Positions 52,486 to 61,927 of a DNA stretch of 64,000 nt are shown in pieces (position 1 is the stretch's first letter; the number at the start of each line of letters is the position of its first letter). The stretch comes from a virus, in IMG/VR virus record IMGVR_UViG_3300021424_000015, positions 1-64,000 of that record; one strand, written 5' to 3'. The notes beneath the pieces were generated by a model. It had not been told where the DNA came from. It did not search any database and was given only the letters and a program-made list of their open reading frames with translations. The position numbers were made by a program, and so were the translations under genes.

Positions 52486-54090
52486 ATGAAAAAAGCAGAT
52501 AAAAAAATTTCTATAATAAAATGTTATGCAAAATTAGCAAAACAATTAAAAAGACATGTACAAAATGAAGATTTAAATTCTGTTGGAATAACCAGAGATA
52601 TGGTTTCCCATCATTTTGGATCTCTGTCGAATTTAGAAAAAATAGCAAGAGAAAAACATCCAGGATATTTTTTTGATGTAACAGTAGAGTCTCTTCATTC
52701 ACCAAAGGCTCTGCAAGATCTTAGAGATATAGTTAAAAATAAAAAGAAATTTATAATAACAACGGCTGTCCAAGGGTGCGAAGTTCATAAAGACTTTTAT
52801 AAGTCAATAAAACAATACTGCAATATGAACGATGCTCATTTATTAGTTATCGTTGCCTCTGACCCAGCAGCCTCTCATGGAGGAAAATGGGGAACAATAT
52901 CTGCTCAGTTAGCAAATGAAACTATAATAATAGAAGATACTAGATTAAATTCCAATGTTTTTATTAGTACCATAAAACTATCTGCAAAGCATATAGATCC
53001 CACAACCGGGCTTGGACGAATAGGTCAGAGAAATGGAACTTTCATATATGCTTCTCCTAAACAAAGGCTTAAACCCGTTCCCGTTAGTAATTCTAAACTA
53101 CCTCATTTTATGATGACCACAGGGGCCATAACTTCTCCGGATTACAATACAGAATCATACATGTCACAACGCACTGCGTATATCGCACAACATGATCATG
53201 TAATGGGTGCTGTTGTTTTTGAGATAGAAGACGATGAAACATATCACTTTACTCAAATACAAGCAGATTCAAGAGGTCATTTTATAGATCGTGGTTATAT
53301 ATATAGACCAACAGGAAGATCCATAGTAAGACCAGAAGGTTTTGTGCTTGGAGATTGGCATTCTGGTGTCACAGATCCAACCGCTAAACAAACATGGGAA
53401 GAAGTTTCAAAAGAAATGAAACCCAAAAGAATAATTCTTCATGATGCTTTTGATGGATTATCTATAAACCACCATGAAGAAAAAAACCACATATTAAGAG
53501 CTAAAAGATCAAAACTTGATCAACTTTCATTAGAAAATGAACTAAAAAAATTCTCACAGGATTTACTATATCTTTCAGAAATGTGTGATGAGCTCGTGAT
53601 TGTCAAATCTAATCACGATTTGTTTTTAGCAAGATATCTGTCTGAGGGCAAGTACGTAAAAGATCCCTTGAATCATAGAATATCTCTAGTTTTAGCATTA
53701 AAAATGCTAGATGGAGAAGACCCCCTAAAGGCAGCCGTTGAAATGAATATAGATAACGATACTAAAAAATTATCCAAAATTAAATTTCTAAAAACAGAAG
53801 AAGATTATAAAATAGAAGGCATACAATGCGGAGCACATGGTCACCAGGGGCCAAATGGATCTAGAGGAAATGTTGCAAACATGGAAATAGCATATGGAAA
53901 TTCCGTAACTGGACATTCCCATTCTCCAGAAATATTGAGAGGAGCGTGGCAAGTTGGTACTTCTTCTTACTTAAAACTAGAATATAACTCAGGTGGAGCT
54001 TCATCCTGGCTTCATTCTTCCTGTTTGATATGGCCAGGAGGTACAAGACAATTGATAAATTCAATTAATGGAAAATGGCGCATTAAATAA
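52486..54090 (+). CDS. Metallophosphoesterase nuclease resembling T5 A1
   Basis: 534 residues. An HTH-like N-terminal segment (GITRDMVSHHFGSLSNLEKIAREKHPGYF) precedes a calcineurin-like phosphoesterase core: GDWHSG (about 289), LHDAFDGLSINHHE, KSNHD, CGAHGHQG and VTGHSHSP, i.e. the D-x-H, D, NH-D, H and H-x-H metal ligands. The arrangement recalls phage T5 protein A1, a first-step-transfer gene needed for host DNA degradation; that assignment is from memory and moderate. It opens a transcription unit after a terminator, consistent with separate timing. Confidence 0.72.
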   Translation: MKKADKKISIIKCYAKLAKQLKRHVQNEDLNSVGITRDMVSHHFGSLSNLEKIAREKHPGYFFDVTVESLHSPKALQDLRDIVKNKKKFIITTAVQGCEVHKDFYKSIKQYCNMNDAHLLVIVASDPAASHGGKWGTISAQLANETIIIEDTRLNSNVFISTIKLSAKHIDPTTGLGRIGQRNGTFIYASPKQRLKPVPVSNSKLPHFMMTTGAITSPDYNTESYMSQRTAYIAQHDHVMGAVVFEIEDDETYHFTQIQADSRGHFIDRGYIYRPTGRSIVRPEGFVLGDWHSGVTDPTAKQTWEEVSKEMKPKRIILHDAFDGLSINHHEEKNHILRAKRSKLDQLSLENELKKFSQDLLYLSEMCDELVIVKSNHDLFLARYLSEGKYVKDPLNHRISLVLALKMLDGEDPLKAAVEMNIDNDTKKLSKIKFLKTEEDYKIEGIQCGAHGHQGPNGSRGNVANMEIAYGNSVTGHSHSPEILRGAWQVGTSSYLKLEYNSGGASSWLHSSCLIWPGGTRQLINSINGKWRIK

Positions 54091-54103
54091 AAAAGGAAGA
54101 TTT

Positions 54104-57100
54104 ATGCGAAATCTTCTGTTTCTAGATACAGAAACAACAGGTCTCGACTCCAGACGTCACGATATAATTCAATTAGCATGTATTCCAATAATAAACGGCT
54201 CTAGGCAGCCTTATTTTAATGAATATGCAAAACCTAATGATTTTTCTGTGATTGAACAGGAAGCAATTTCTGTTCATGGAATAGATATTGAAAGAATGAA
54301 GACCTTTCAAGATCAGAGAAAGATGCTAGATAAGTTTATATCTTATATTAAGTCGTTTAATATTAAATTTACAATAGCGGGATATAATGTTGGTTTTGAT
54401 AAGGGTTTTATTAGTGCTCTTTTTGCAAAACACAATATGTCATCTTTGTATCACGAGCTGTTTACGCCGGATACTCACGATGTGTATCGTAGAATAAAAG
54501 CAATCAAAGAAAAAAACAACATAGGATCACTTAAACTTTCTAAAGCGTGTGAGATGTTTGGAATAGAAATCAATGCCCATGATGCTCTTTCGGATATATC
54601 TGCAACAATAGATTTAGATATTATAGTTTCAAATTTATTACAAGACAATATTGAACATAAAGAACACATAGACATAGTTGATCATGTTTTTGAAGACTGT
54701 GCACATATTCATCTACATTCTGAATATAGTAATATAGATTCTATAATCTCAATAGAAGACTGGGCAAGATGGGCTTTAAAAAATAAAGTAAAATACATTT
54801 CTTTTCCAGATCACGGATGGGCAGTTTCTTTATTTAAATCATTAAATACTACTTCTATAGTGGAAAAAATAAATAAAGAAGATAGTTCTAATTACGATGT
54901 ACAATTATTGACAATAGTTCCTGCAATCAGCATAAATGCTAAATTTGAAAATTCAGATTTCTTTTTTAGACTAAATGCATGGGCAGTTTCTGATAAGGGT
55001 TACAAAAATCTTATCAAACTATCATCGCTTGGGTGGGATAACAAAACAATAGATGGCGATAATTATATTCCAGTTGTAAAAATTGAACAAATTAAAAAAT
55101 ATTTAGAAGGAGTTTTAATTGGGACAGCTTGCGAAAAAGGAGCACTTTCTAGCGTTATACATGGCAGTAGTACTGATGAAGTTGAGAGTACTTTATTGAA
55201 ATTATATGAAATTTTTGGCAAATCACTAATAATAGAATTTTTACCAATTGACATATATAAAACATATGATCCTAAAATTGGTTTTAGAAGTAATAAAAAC
55301 ACAGATCTGATTCCAGATGGCAACCATGGAAAATTCATCAATAATGTTTTATTTAATTTTGTAAACAAATATAATGTAAATTATATAGTTTCAACTGCTG
55401 CTCACTTTATAGACAAAGAAGACAAAATACTGCAAGACATTGTGTCGCGATCTTCGTTTAAAGATGGTCGTTATTTCTACGAATCTAGACATCAAAAAAA
55501 CTATTCTGAATGTTTTTCTATTTTAAATAGACATATTGGCGATAACTTTACTGTTGATTTTATGAAAAAAGCTATACAAAATGCAGAAAAAATAGGTGAA
55601 CTTTCTAGTTCTATAAATATAAAACATGAATACCATCTGCCCAAAATCGACATTTCTGATTCTATAAAGAAAAAAACAAATGACTACAATCAGCAACTTT
55701 ATTATTTATTAATGGCAAAAATAAAAGAACATAATAGATGGATAGACGATCCCGTTTATATTGCCAGATTTAAAAAAGAATTAGATGTAATATGGAAAAA
55801 TGAAAAATTAAATTTTATACCATATTTCTTATTATATGAAGACATTGGAAGCTATGCAAGGTCCAACGGGATAATTCAAAACATAGGAAGAGGATCTGCT
55901 GGTGGTTGTTTGATTTCTTATTATCTAAAAATAATTCATGTAGACCCGATAAAGGAAGATATTCCATTTGAACGTTTCTTAAGCCATGCAAGAATAAGGG
56001 CAGGAAGTTTTCCTGATATAGATGCAGATTTTGGAGCAAGAGCGCCTATTTTGAAATATTTAAAAGAAAAATATAAACTTGGTTTTGCTCAAATAGGAAC
56101 TATTCAAAAATTTAAAACAAAATATGCAATAAAAGAAACAATGTTTGCCATATATGGTAGAAATCGCAATGATTTTGAAATTTTAGATATATGTAAATCC
56201 ATACCAGACTCCCCGCAAGGGATAGATGAGTCTGATTTTTTATATGGCTACACCGATTCAGAGGGCGAATATCACACAGGCCACTTGCAGCAAAACAATC
56301 AACTTCAGGCGTTTTTTAAACAATATCCAGAAGCAGAAAAAACAGTAAGTAGATTAATTGGCTTGCCAAAAGAAATAGGACGACACGCTTCTGCCTTTGT
56401 TATTTCGACATTGGATCTTTCTCATGAAAGAGTCCCTACTTTACAAATGGAAGACGATGAACTAGGTCAAGTAACTGTTACTCAATTTGATGCTCTTATG
56501 ATAGAAAAATTAGGTTTGGTTAAAGCAGATATATTACGAGTAACTACTATTAATACAATTAAAGAATGTGTGGATTTAATTAAAGAAAGAACAAATAAAG
56601 ATTTACTTGAAGAAGACGACAAAGGCGTGCAAGAAATATATAGATTACCAGAAGATCGAACAGTGTTTAAGGATTTCTATGATAGAAAAACAGATTCATC
56701 GTTTCAATTTAACACAGATCTTATTAAAGGATATGTAAAAGAATTTGCACCAGAATCTATAAAAGACCTAAGCAATCTAACCGCTCTTTGCCGTCCTGGT
56801 GCATTAGATGCTGCTTTTTTAGACACAACTGCAACTCAATATTATATTGATGTTAGAAATGGAAGAAGATCGTTAGAATATGTTCATCCAGATTTAGAAT
56901 TAATTTTAAAAAAAACAAATGGTGTTTTCGTATATCAAGAAGATGTTATGCGCTTTCTAGTTGAATTTGTAGGTTATTCTTTAGAAAAATCTGATCAAAT
57001 TCGTTCTGCTATTGCAAAGAAAAAACGCGACGTTATAATGAAAACATTTGAAGATGTTAGATCAGCATTAAAACCTAAAAACTGGACAGATCAACAAATT

Positions 57101-58087
57101 GAAACAATAAATCAACAAATTTTAGCTTTTAGCTCATATTCTTTTAACCTATCTCATAGTTTTTGTTATGGCAAATTAGGCTATATTAGTATGTATTTAA
57201 AACATTACTACCCATTAGAATGGTGGTCCAGTGAGTTAAATAATTCAGGAGAGCAAAAAATTAGACACTATGTAACTGTTTTAGGAAATATGATAACAGC
57301 TCCAACCCTCGCTGTTCCTTCTGATAGGTTTATAATAATGGAAGATAAAATAGCAGCCCCCTTATCTGTAGTCAAGGGAGTCGGAGCATCTGCCATTAAA
57401 GAATTAACTGCAAAAGGACCATTTAAAAACATAGATGATTATATTGAAAGAGTGGATCATTCAAAAGCAAATGCTGGTGTTTTTTTAGCATTAATTGCCG
57501 CTCGAGCTGTTGATTGTTTTATGGATAAGGATTTAGATTATATTTTGGCAAGAAAAAAAATAGTTGAATATTATTTTAAAAAAAGAAAAACAAAAAAAGT
57601 AATAGAAAATCCAAAAACAATGCTAGAGGTGTTTTTAGAAGAAAGAGAAATAAATAAATGTTTTAATAAAACAATTTTATCAATTCCAGAAATTCAATCA
57701 ATCGCATATAAAAACTGGCCCGCATTATCTTCAACTAATAGCAAGGCAATTCCAATGAGAATGGGTGATGTTATTGTTCTTGGTAATGTAAAAATTGCAA
57801 AGGGATTGTTGCAAAAACAAGATATTTCAGAAATAGGTTTTATTGGTTTGTATGAAGGATCTGAATCTAAATCTGGTATTTCTAAAAAATCAGGAAGACC
57901 GTGGTCAAATGTTGTTGTAAAAATATCTGACGGCCTTTCTTCAATAGATTGCGTTTGGTGGGATAAGAATAAACCATTAAAATATAAAATAAATTCAATT
58001 GTATATATAAGAGGCAGACTTAAAACAGATTGGAAAGGAAACCCATCAATTGAAATAATGGATATAGAAAAGGTTGCAGAAATGTGA
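54104..58087 (+). CDS. DNA polymerase III alpha-type with fused N-terminal 3'-5' exonuclease
   Basis: 1327 residues from the ATG at 54104 (AAGGAAG at 54094); an in-frame ATG at 54068 lies inside the previous gene. Residues 1-185 are a DnaQ-type exonuclease (DTETTG at 8-13, YNVGFD, AHDALSDISAT). The PHP domain begins near 201 (HIHLHSEYS). The C-family polymerase core has catalytic D638 and D640 (PDIDADF) and D809 (LGLVKAD), with NIGRGSAGG just before. The last 100 residues are an OB fold. The exonuclease is N-terminal, not inserted in PHP as in PolC. It would be the main replicative polymerase, self-proofreading. Confidence 0.93.
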   Translation: MRNLLFLDTETTGLDSRRHDIIQLACIPIINGSRQPYFNEYAKPNDFSVIEQEAISVHGIDIERMKTFQDQRKMLDKFISYIKSFNIKFTIAGYNVGFDKGFISALFAKHNMSSLYHELFTPDTHDVYRRIKAIKEKNNIGSLKLSKACEMFGIEINAHDALSDISATIDLDIIVSNLLQDNIEHKEHIDIVDHVFEDCAHIHLHSEYSNIDSIISIEDWARWALKNKVKYISFPDHGWAVSLFKSLNTTSIVEKINKEDSSNYDVQLLTIVPAISINAKFENSDFFFRLNAWAVSDKGYKNLIKLSSLGWDNKTIDGDNYIPVVKIEQIKKYLEGVLIGTACEKGALSSVIHGSSTDEVESTLLKLYEIFGKSLIIEFLPIDIYKTYDPKIGFRSNKNTDLIPDGNHGKFINNVLFNFVNKYNVNYIVSTAAHFIDKEDKILQDIVSRSSFKDGRYFYESRHQKNYSECFSILNRHIGDNFTVDFMKKAIQNAEKIGELSSSINIKHEYHLPKIDISDSIKKKTNDYNQQLYYLLMAKIKEHNRWIDDPVYIARFKKELDVIWKNEKLNFIPYFLLYEDIGSYARSNGIIQNIGRGSAGGCLISYYLKIIHVDPIKEDIPFERFLSHARIRAGSFPDIDADFGARAPILKYLKEKYKLGFAQIGTIQKFKTKYAIKETMFAIYGRNRNDFEILDICKSIPDSPQGIDESDFLYGYTDSEGEYHTGHLQQNNQLQAFFKQYPEAEKTVSRLIGLPKEIGRHASAFVISTLDLSHERVPTLQMEDDELGQVTVTQFDALMIEKLGLVKADILRVTTINTIKECVDLIKERTNKDLLEEDDKGVQEIYRLPEDRTVFKDFYDRKTDSSFQFNTDLIKGYVKEFAPESIKDLSNLTALCRPGALDAAFLDTTATQYYIDVRNGRRSLEYVHPDLELILKKTNGVFVYQEDVMRFLVEFVGYSLEKSDQIRSAIAKKKRDVIMKTFEDVRSALKPKNWTDQQIETINQQILAFSSYSFNLSHSFCYGKLGYISMYLKHYYPLEWWSSELNNSGEQKIRHYVTVLGNMITAPTLAVPSDRFIIMEDKIAAPLSVVKGVGASAIKELTAKGPFKNIDDYIERVDHSKANAGVFLALIAARAVDCFMDKDLDYILARKKIVEYYFKKRKTKKVIENPKTMLEVFLEEREINKCFNKTILSIPEIQSIAYKNWPALSSTNSKAIPMRMGDVIVLGNVKIAKGLLQKQDISEIGFIGLYEGSESKSGISKKSGRPWSNVVVKISDGLSSIDCVWWDKNKPLKYKINSIVYIRGRLKTDWKGNPSIEIMDIEKVAEM

Positions 58088-58194
58088 AGAATAAAAAATT
58101 TTACTATGCATTTTTTAAACTTTTGTATAAGATTAATATGATAAATTCAAAGATCCTGTCAAGGATATATTCTAATTATTTGGAGGATGGTTTA

Positions 58195-58761
58195 ATGGAT
58201 AGTGTTTTTATTAAAGTTGAAAAAAAGCCAGATTTTGTTTCTGATAAAGAATTAGTTATTACAAATCTAAATTTTCTAGATGAAGTAAAAAAATGCAAAA
58301 CCCCTAAGCCTGCTACTGATATTTTAGGTATTAATTATATTAGAAATGTAGCAGAAGAAATAGCTAAAAAATACGATAATACATTCAATGCATATCGTAA
58401 TATAGTTCCTTCTGAACATGTCGGGGTTCGATGTGAAACAGAAGAACAACTTGCTGTTGTAATTCAAAAAATGTTTCTTTCAACATATCCACAAATTTTA
58501 GATAAATATGTAGAACATCAATTAAGAAAAAGACCTATTTCTACAAGAGTTGTGTATGCAGTTGGCCATTTTAATAATTATGATGTTTTTCTTAAATTAG
58601 GTATTTCAGAAATATCTGAAAAAGAATTAGATGCGTATATAGGGGATGCAAGGGCAGAAGCCGTGGAGACTATTGTTGAAAATGTAGAATTAAAAGAAAC
58701 TGAATTAGAAAAAGAAGATAAATCAAATACATTTTCAAATTTTTTTAAACTTAAAAAATAA
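58195..58761 (+). CDS. Hypothetical protein between polymerase and SSB
   Basis: 188 residues from the ATG at 58195, chosen for GGAGG at 58182-58186; a GTG at 58084 would overlap the polymerase stop and add 37 poorly conserved-looking residues. Mixed alpha/beta with DILGINYIRNVAEEIAKKYDN and RVVYAVGHFNNYDVFLKLG, and an acidic Glu-rich stretch near the C-terminus. No recognised family; its neighbours suggest a replication accessory protein. Confidence 0.6.
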   Translation: MDSVFIKVEKKPDFVSDKELVITNLNFLDEVKKCKTPKPATDILGINYIRNVAEEIAKKYDNTFNAYRNIVPSEHVGVRCETEEQLAVVIQKMFLSTYPQILDKYVEHQLRKRPISTRVVYAVGHFNNYDVFLKLGISEISEKELDAYIGDARAEAVETIVENVELKETELEKEDKSNTFSNFFKLKK

Positions 58762-58765
58762 TTTA

Positions 58766-58771
58766 TATAAC
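58766..58771 (+). promoter_or_regulatory. Putative -10 box (TATAAC) for the SSB gene
   Basis: TATATAACAA lies 30 bases before the ATG at 58801, followed by a good GGAGG SD at 58791-58795. A separate promoter fits the high demand for SSB. Confidence 0.45.
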
Positions 58772-58800
58772 AATCGCTTAAATAGGCACAGGAGGAAAAT

Positions 58801-59985
58801 ATGGCTAAGATTAGTTTAAATATGAATTCTCTTAAAGAGAAGAAAGAATGGAAACGACACGCTGTCAATAGTGGAGATAATGTTTATAGAATACTTCCAC
58901 CATTTGGCAATTCAGCAGATGGGTATCCATATCGTCGGTGGGTGCTTGTGTGGCTGACCGATCCTCAAACAGGTAGATTAAGACCATTTTCTTCTCCCTT
59001 TTCTTTTAATCAAAAACAATGTCCAGTTTATGATTATGTTAATCAATTAGAAAATTTATTTAAAAAAGAAGAAGCCAGAATGGTGTCTTCTGGTGAATAT
59101 TCTAAAGAAGAAATTAGAGAGTATCTTAAACCTATTTCTGAAATTCTTTGGAAAATAAAACCAAAAACAACATATCTTTACAATGCATGTAACAAATCTG
59201 GAGAGGTTGGTCTTTTAGAGCTAAAGAAAACAGCACACGATGCGATTAAAAAACAAATGATGCAATATGTAACCGATTATGGCCAAGATCCGACATCGCT
59301 CAACTCAGATGCAGACGATTCTGGTGTTTGGTTTAAAATTACTAGAACAGGAGAAAAAACAGATACAGAATACTCTGTTACCAAGAATCAAATAAAGTAT
59401 AGAGATCCTAATACAGGTAAGATTTCCTGGGCAGATGATCAAGAACCATTATCGGATAATGTTGTTGATAATTATGAAGACTTAGGATATGATCTTTCTA
59501 CAGTCTATCGTCAAATATCATATGATGAACTAAAAGAAGTATTGTTAGCAAACGTAGAGCCATTGATCAATGAATATCCAATTCTTAGAATAGAGGGTTT
59601 TGATGTTGTAAATAAAAATACTCGGAGTACGGCCAATGTGGTGGTTGATAAAGAACAAAAGGACGAAAGTCCGATACACAAGGGCTCTCTATATACGAGT
59701 GTACGGTCCGTTCGCGGGCAAGCACATGATGATGGAAATCACTCTGGAAAGATTGAAAATCAAACCCAAAAACATGTACAGATTCACGGACCTGGAAATC
59801 CTCAACGACAGGCTTTACATACTAACGTATCATCCAAAAAACCTATGGTTAAGATTCAAGAAGAAGATGAATCTGCTGATGAGGATGTTTATCTAAAGCC
59901 TTTAAAGACTACTCAAAAAAATAATACAAAATTATCTACTCAAGATGATGTATTTGACTATGCAGACGCAATTTTAAACAGTTGA
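58801..59985 (+). CDS. gp32-like single-stranded DNA-binding protein
   Basis: 394 residues. The N-terminal half (EWKRHAVNSGDNVYRILPPFG, YRRWVLVWL, then an OB-fold-like core with CPVYDYVNQL and LYNACNKSG) is like phage gp32-type SSBs. The tail is acidic (DDVFDYADAILNS), as SSBs use to bind partners. The linker at about 276-345 has an unusual composition: 59621-59730 is about 50% G+C. It heads a recombination operon with a possible mediator and UvsX downstream. Confidence 0.82.
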   Translation: MAKISLNMNSLKEKKEWKRHAVNSGDNVYRILPPFGNSADGYPYRRWVLVWLTDPQTGRLRPFSSPFSFNQKQCPVYDYVNQLENLFKKEEARMVSSGEYSKEEIREYLKPISEILWKIKPKTTYLYNACNKSGEVGLLELKKTAHDAIKKQMMQYVTDYGQDPTSLNSDADDSGVWFKITRTGEKTDTEYSVTKNQIKYRDPNTGKISWADDQEPLSDNVVDNYEDLGYDLSTVYRQISYDELKEVLLANVEPLINEYPILRIEGFDVVNKNTRSTANVVVDKEQKDESPIHKGSLYTSVRSVRGQAHDDGNHSGKIENQTQKHVQIHGPGNPQRQALHTNVSSKKPMVKIQEEDESADEDVYLKPLKTTQKNNTKLSTQDDVFDYADAILNS

Positions 59986-59992
59986 GGATAAG

Positions 59993-60463
59993 ATGTCCAT
60001 AGACATCGTTTCTATCGAGGGAGGCTTGGACTCCCTCGATTTGCAAAAAATAGCTTCTTATACTAGAAAATTAACAGATATTGGGTCTAGTTTTAATAAA
60101 ATGCTAGCTCCAAATTATCTTCGTGATTTTATAATTGGATATGATATATCATCTGTAATGTTGGCAAAGGCAATAGAATACGAAATGAAAGCAAAAACCG
60201 CAGTTGAAACAGCAGAAGCTATTGCTTATTTAGATAGAGCTCCAGATTATTTTAAAACTAAAAATGAAAAACCAACCGTAGAATCCCGAAAAGCATACGT
60301 TTCATTAGATCCCGATGTTCAAAAAGCAAAAGAAATACACGCCAGAGCTGTTGCGATGTGTTCTTTATTAAAGAATAAAGTTCAAGAATTTAGACATGCA
60401 ATAGACATAACAAGAGATATGTCAAAAGACGGCTACTCAACTCCATATGAGGGGATGCGATAA
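59993..60463 (+). CDS. Possible recombination mediator (UvsY-position protein)
   Basis: 156 residues, seven bases after the SSB stop and overlapping the UvsX start by one base. Helical, with AKAIEYEMKAKTAVETAEAIAYLDRAPDYF and DPDVQKAKEIHARAVAMCSLLKNKVQEF. I recognise the pattern from phages where it sits between SSB and RecA genes, but know no proven function. A UvsY-like loader role is inferred from position and size (UvsY is 137 residues). Confidence 0.6.
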   Translation: MSIDIVSIEGGLDSLDLQKIASYTRKLTDIGSSFNKMLAPNYLRDFIIGYDISSVMLAKAIEYEMKAKTAVETAEAIAYLDRAPDYFKTKNEKPTVESRKAYVSLDPDVQKAKEIHARAVAMCSLLKNKVQEFRHAIDITRDMSKDGYSTPYEGMR

Positions 60464-61569
60464 TGATAAATAAATGGATGAGCAAACTTACTAAAGATTT
60501 TGGAAAAATAGCATCTGATTTAAAAAAGAAAGAACCTCAAACAATCCCATCATGGTCGCCTTCTCTTAATTGGGCAACAGGTATTGGAGGCTTTAGACCT
60601 GGTAAGATCAATATTTTATATGGACCAGAGAGTAGCGGTAAATCAATGTTGTCAATGATGGCACTGATTGAGTTGCAAAAAAGAGATCCAGAGGCAATTG
60701 CAATATGGTTTGATTCTGAATTTTCTTTTAATACTGATTTTTTTATAAGATTAGGCGGAGATGCAGATCGTTTAGTTGTTAGAAAAAGCAATGATCCATT
60801 AAATATATTTGACTATATTGGAGGAGAGCTCTTAGAACTTCTTCAAGATGGAGCTCCAGTAAAAGCAATTGTTATAGATTCCATTAGATCAATTAGATAT
60901 CCAAAAGATATTAAAAAACAATCAACAGATATGATAATGGGAGGCACCGGAGCAAACTATCTACCATCTGCATTTAAAATGATTCTTCCTGTTATTAATG
61001 AACATGAGTTATTAACTTTTTGTATACAACAAGTTTCTATTCAAATAGATCCAATGAAAGCATTGAGAAATCCATATGTGCTTCCAGATGGTCAGTCGCT
61101 TAAACATGCAGCAGATTTGATGTTGGAAGTTACAAAATTAGATACAAAAAATGGAGTAATAGAACAAGGTGAGACAATAGCAGGAGGAGCTGCACAACTT
61201 GGTCACAAGGTACGTGTGAAAGTTAGAAAAAACCGCATGGGTATGCCTGCTAGAGTTGCACAGTTTACTTTTCATTATCAAAAAGGAATAATGGACACGG
61301 GTGGTGAGATTTTTGATTTGGGAAAATCATTAGGAATAATTAAGCATCCTGTAAATCCAGAAACAGGAAAAGAAAATATGCAAATGTGGGTTTTTGAAAA
61401 CGACCCACCTGTTAGAGGTGAACAAAATATCAGAAATCTTGTTATTAATAATAAATCTTTACAAGATAGAGTAATGAATTCATGTTATTCTTTAAAAGAT
61501 TCAAAAGTTGAATTAGATGAATTTGGCTTTGCAAATGATGTTGATGAGGATTTAGAAAGCATAGAGTAA
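60463..61569 (+). CDS. uvsX: UvsX/RecA-family recombinase
   Basis: 368 residues, one-base overlap with the preceding gene. Walker A GPESSGKS at 54-61, AIWFDSEFSFN (catalytic Glu region), AIVIDSIRSIRYP (Walker B), the L1/L2-like region GGTGANYLPSAFKMILP and FCIQQVSIQ, and an acidic C-terminus (DVDEDLESIE). Forms filaments on ssDNA for strand exchange and recombination-dependent replication. Length fits T4 UvsX (391). Confidence 0.92.
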   Translation: MINKWMSKLTKDFGKIASDLKKKEPQTIPSWSPSLNWATGIGGFRPGKINILYGPESSGKSMLSMMALIELQKRDPEAIAIWFDSEFSFNTDFFIRLGGDADRLVVRKSNDPLNIFDYIGGELLELLQDGAPVKAIVIDSIRSIRYPKDIKKQSTDMIMGGTGANYLPSAFKMILPVINEHELLTFCIQQVSIQIDPMKALRNPYVLPDGQSLKHAADLMLEVTKLDTKNGVIEQGETIAGGAAQLGHKVRVKVRKNRMGMPARVAQFTFHYQKGIMDTGGEIFDLGKSLGIIKHPVNPETGKENMQMWVFENDPPVRGEQNIRNLVINNKSLQDRVMNSCYSLKDSKVELDEFGFANDVDEDLESIE

Positions 61570-61570
61570 A

Positions 61571-61696
61571 ATGCAAAGTGATATTCCTATTAATGTAAAG
61601 TTAATGTATTTTTCATATCTATTATATAGAATGCATATTAATAGAGAAAGTTATTTTAAATATTTTCAATCATACCAAGATGGGTTTTCTGGATGA
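61571..61696 (+). CDS. 41-residue small ORF
   Basis: ATG at 61571 one base after the uvsX stop. Begins MQSDIPINVKLMYFSYLLYR, aromatic-rich, ends QDGFSG. Its TGA overlaps the next small ORF as ATGA, the coupling used throughout this genome. The 358-base gap between uvsX and the gp47-like gene would otherwise be unusually long. SD is weak; function unknown. Confidence 0.5.
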   Translation: MQSDIPINVKLMYFSYLLYRMHINRESYFKYFQSYQDGFSG

Positions 61697-61848
61697 CGAA
61701 AAACTCTAAAGAAAACATAAGATCTTATATTCTCTGCATAAGGATGGTTAAAATATTTATTAAATTAAAAATATATCAAAAAGAAACGGATTTATACAAA
61801 TGGGCTCAACTTGTATACGATATGCCAAAAAAAATAACGCATATATAA
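61693..61848 (+). CDS. 51-residue small ORF
   Basis: Starts in an ATGA overlap with the preceding small ORF. Basic, helical: MTKNSKENIRSYILCIRMVK, then KWAQLVYDMPKKI. No known motif. It ends 79 bases before the gp47-like gene; that remaining gap holds a TATAAT at about 61876 and nothing else recognisable. Confidence 0.5.
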   Translation: MTKNSKENIRSYILCIRMVKIFIKLKIYQKETDLYKWAQLVYDMPKKITHI

Positions 61849-61927
61849 ATAATAAAATAACTACTTATAATAATGAAACAACAGCTTTTTTACAATTTTT
61901 AGTTCTTCTTAATAGGATTAGAATTAG

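Noticed and set aside
54068-54103. Earlier ATG for the polymerase
   Set aside because: Lies inside the previous gene without an SD; the ATG at 54104 has AAGGAAG and begins directly at the exonuclease strand.
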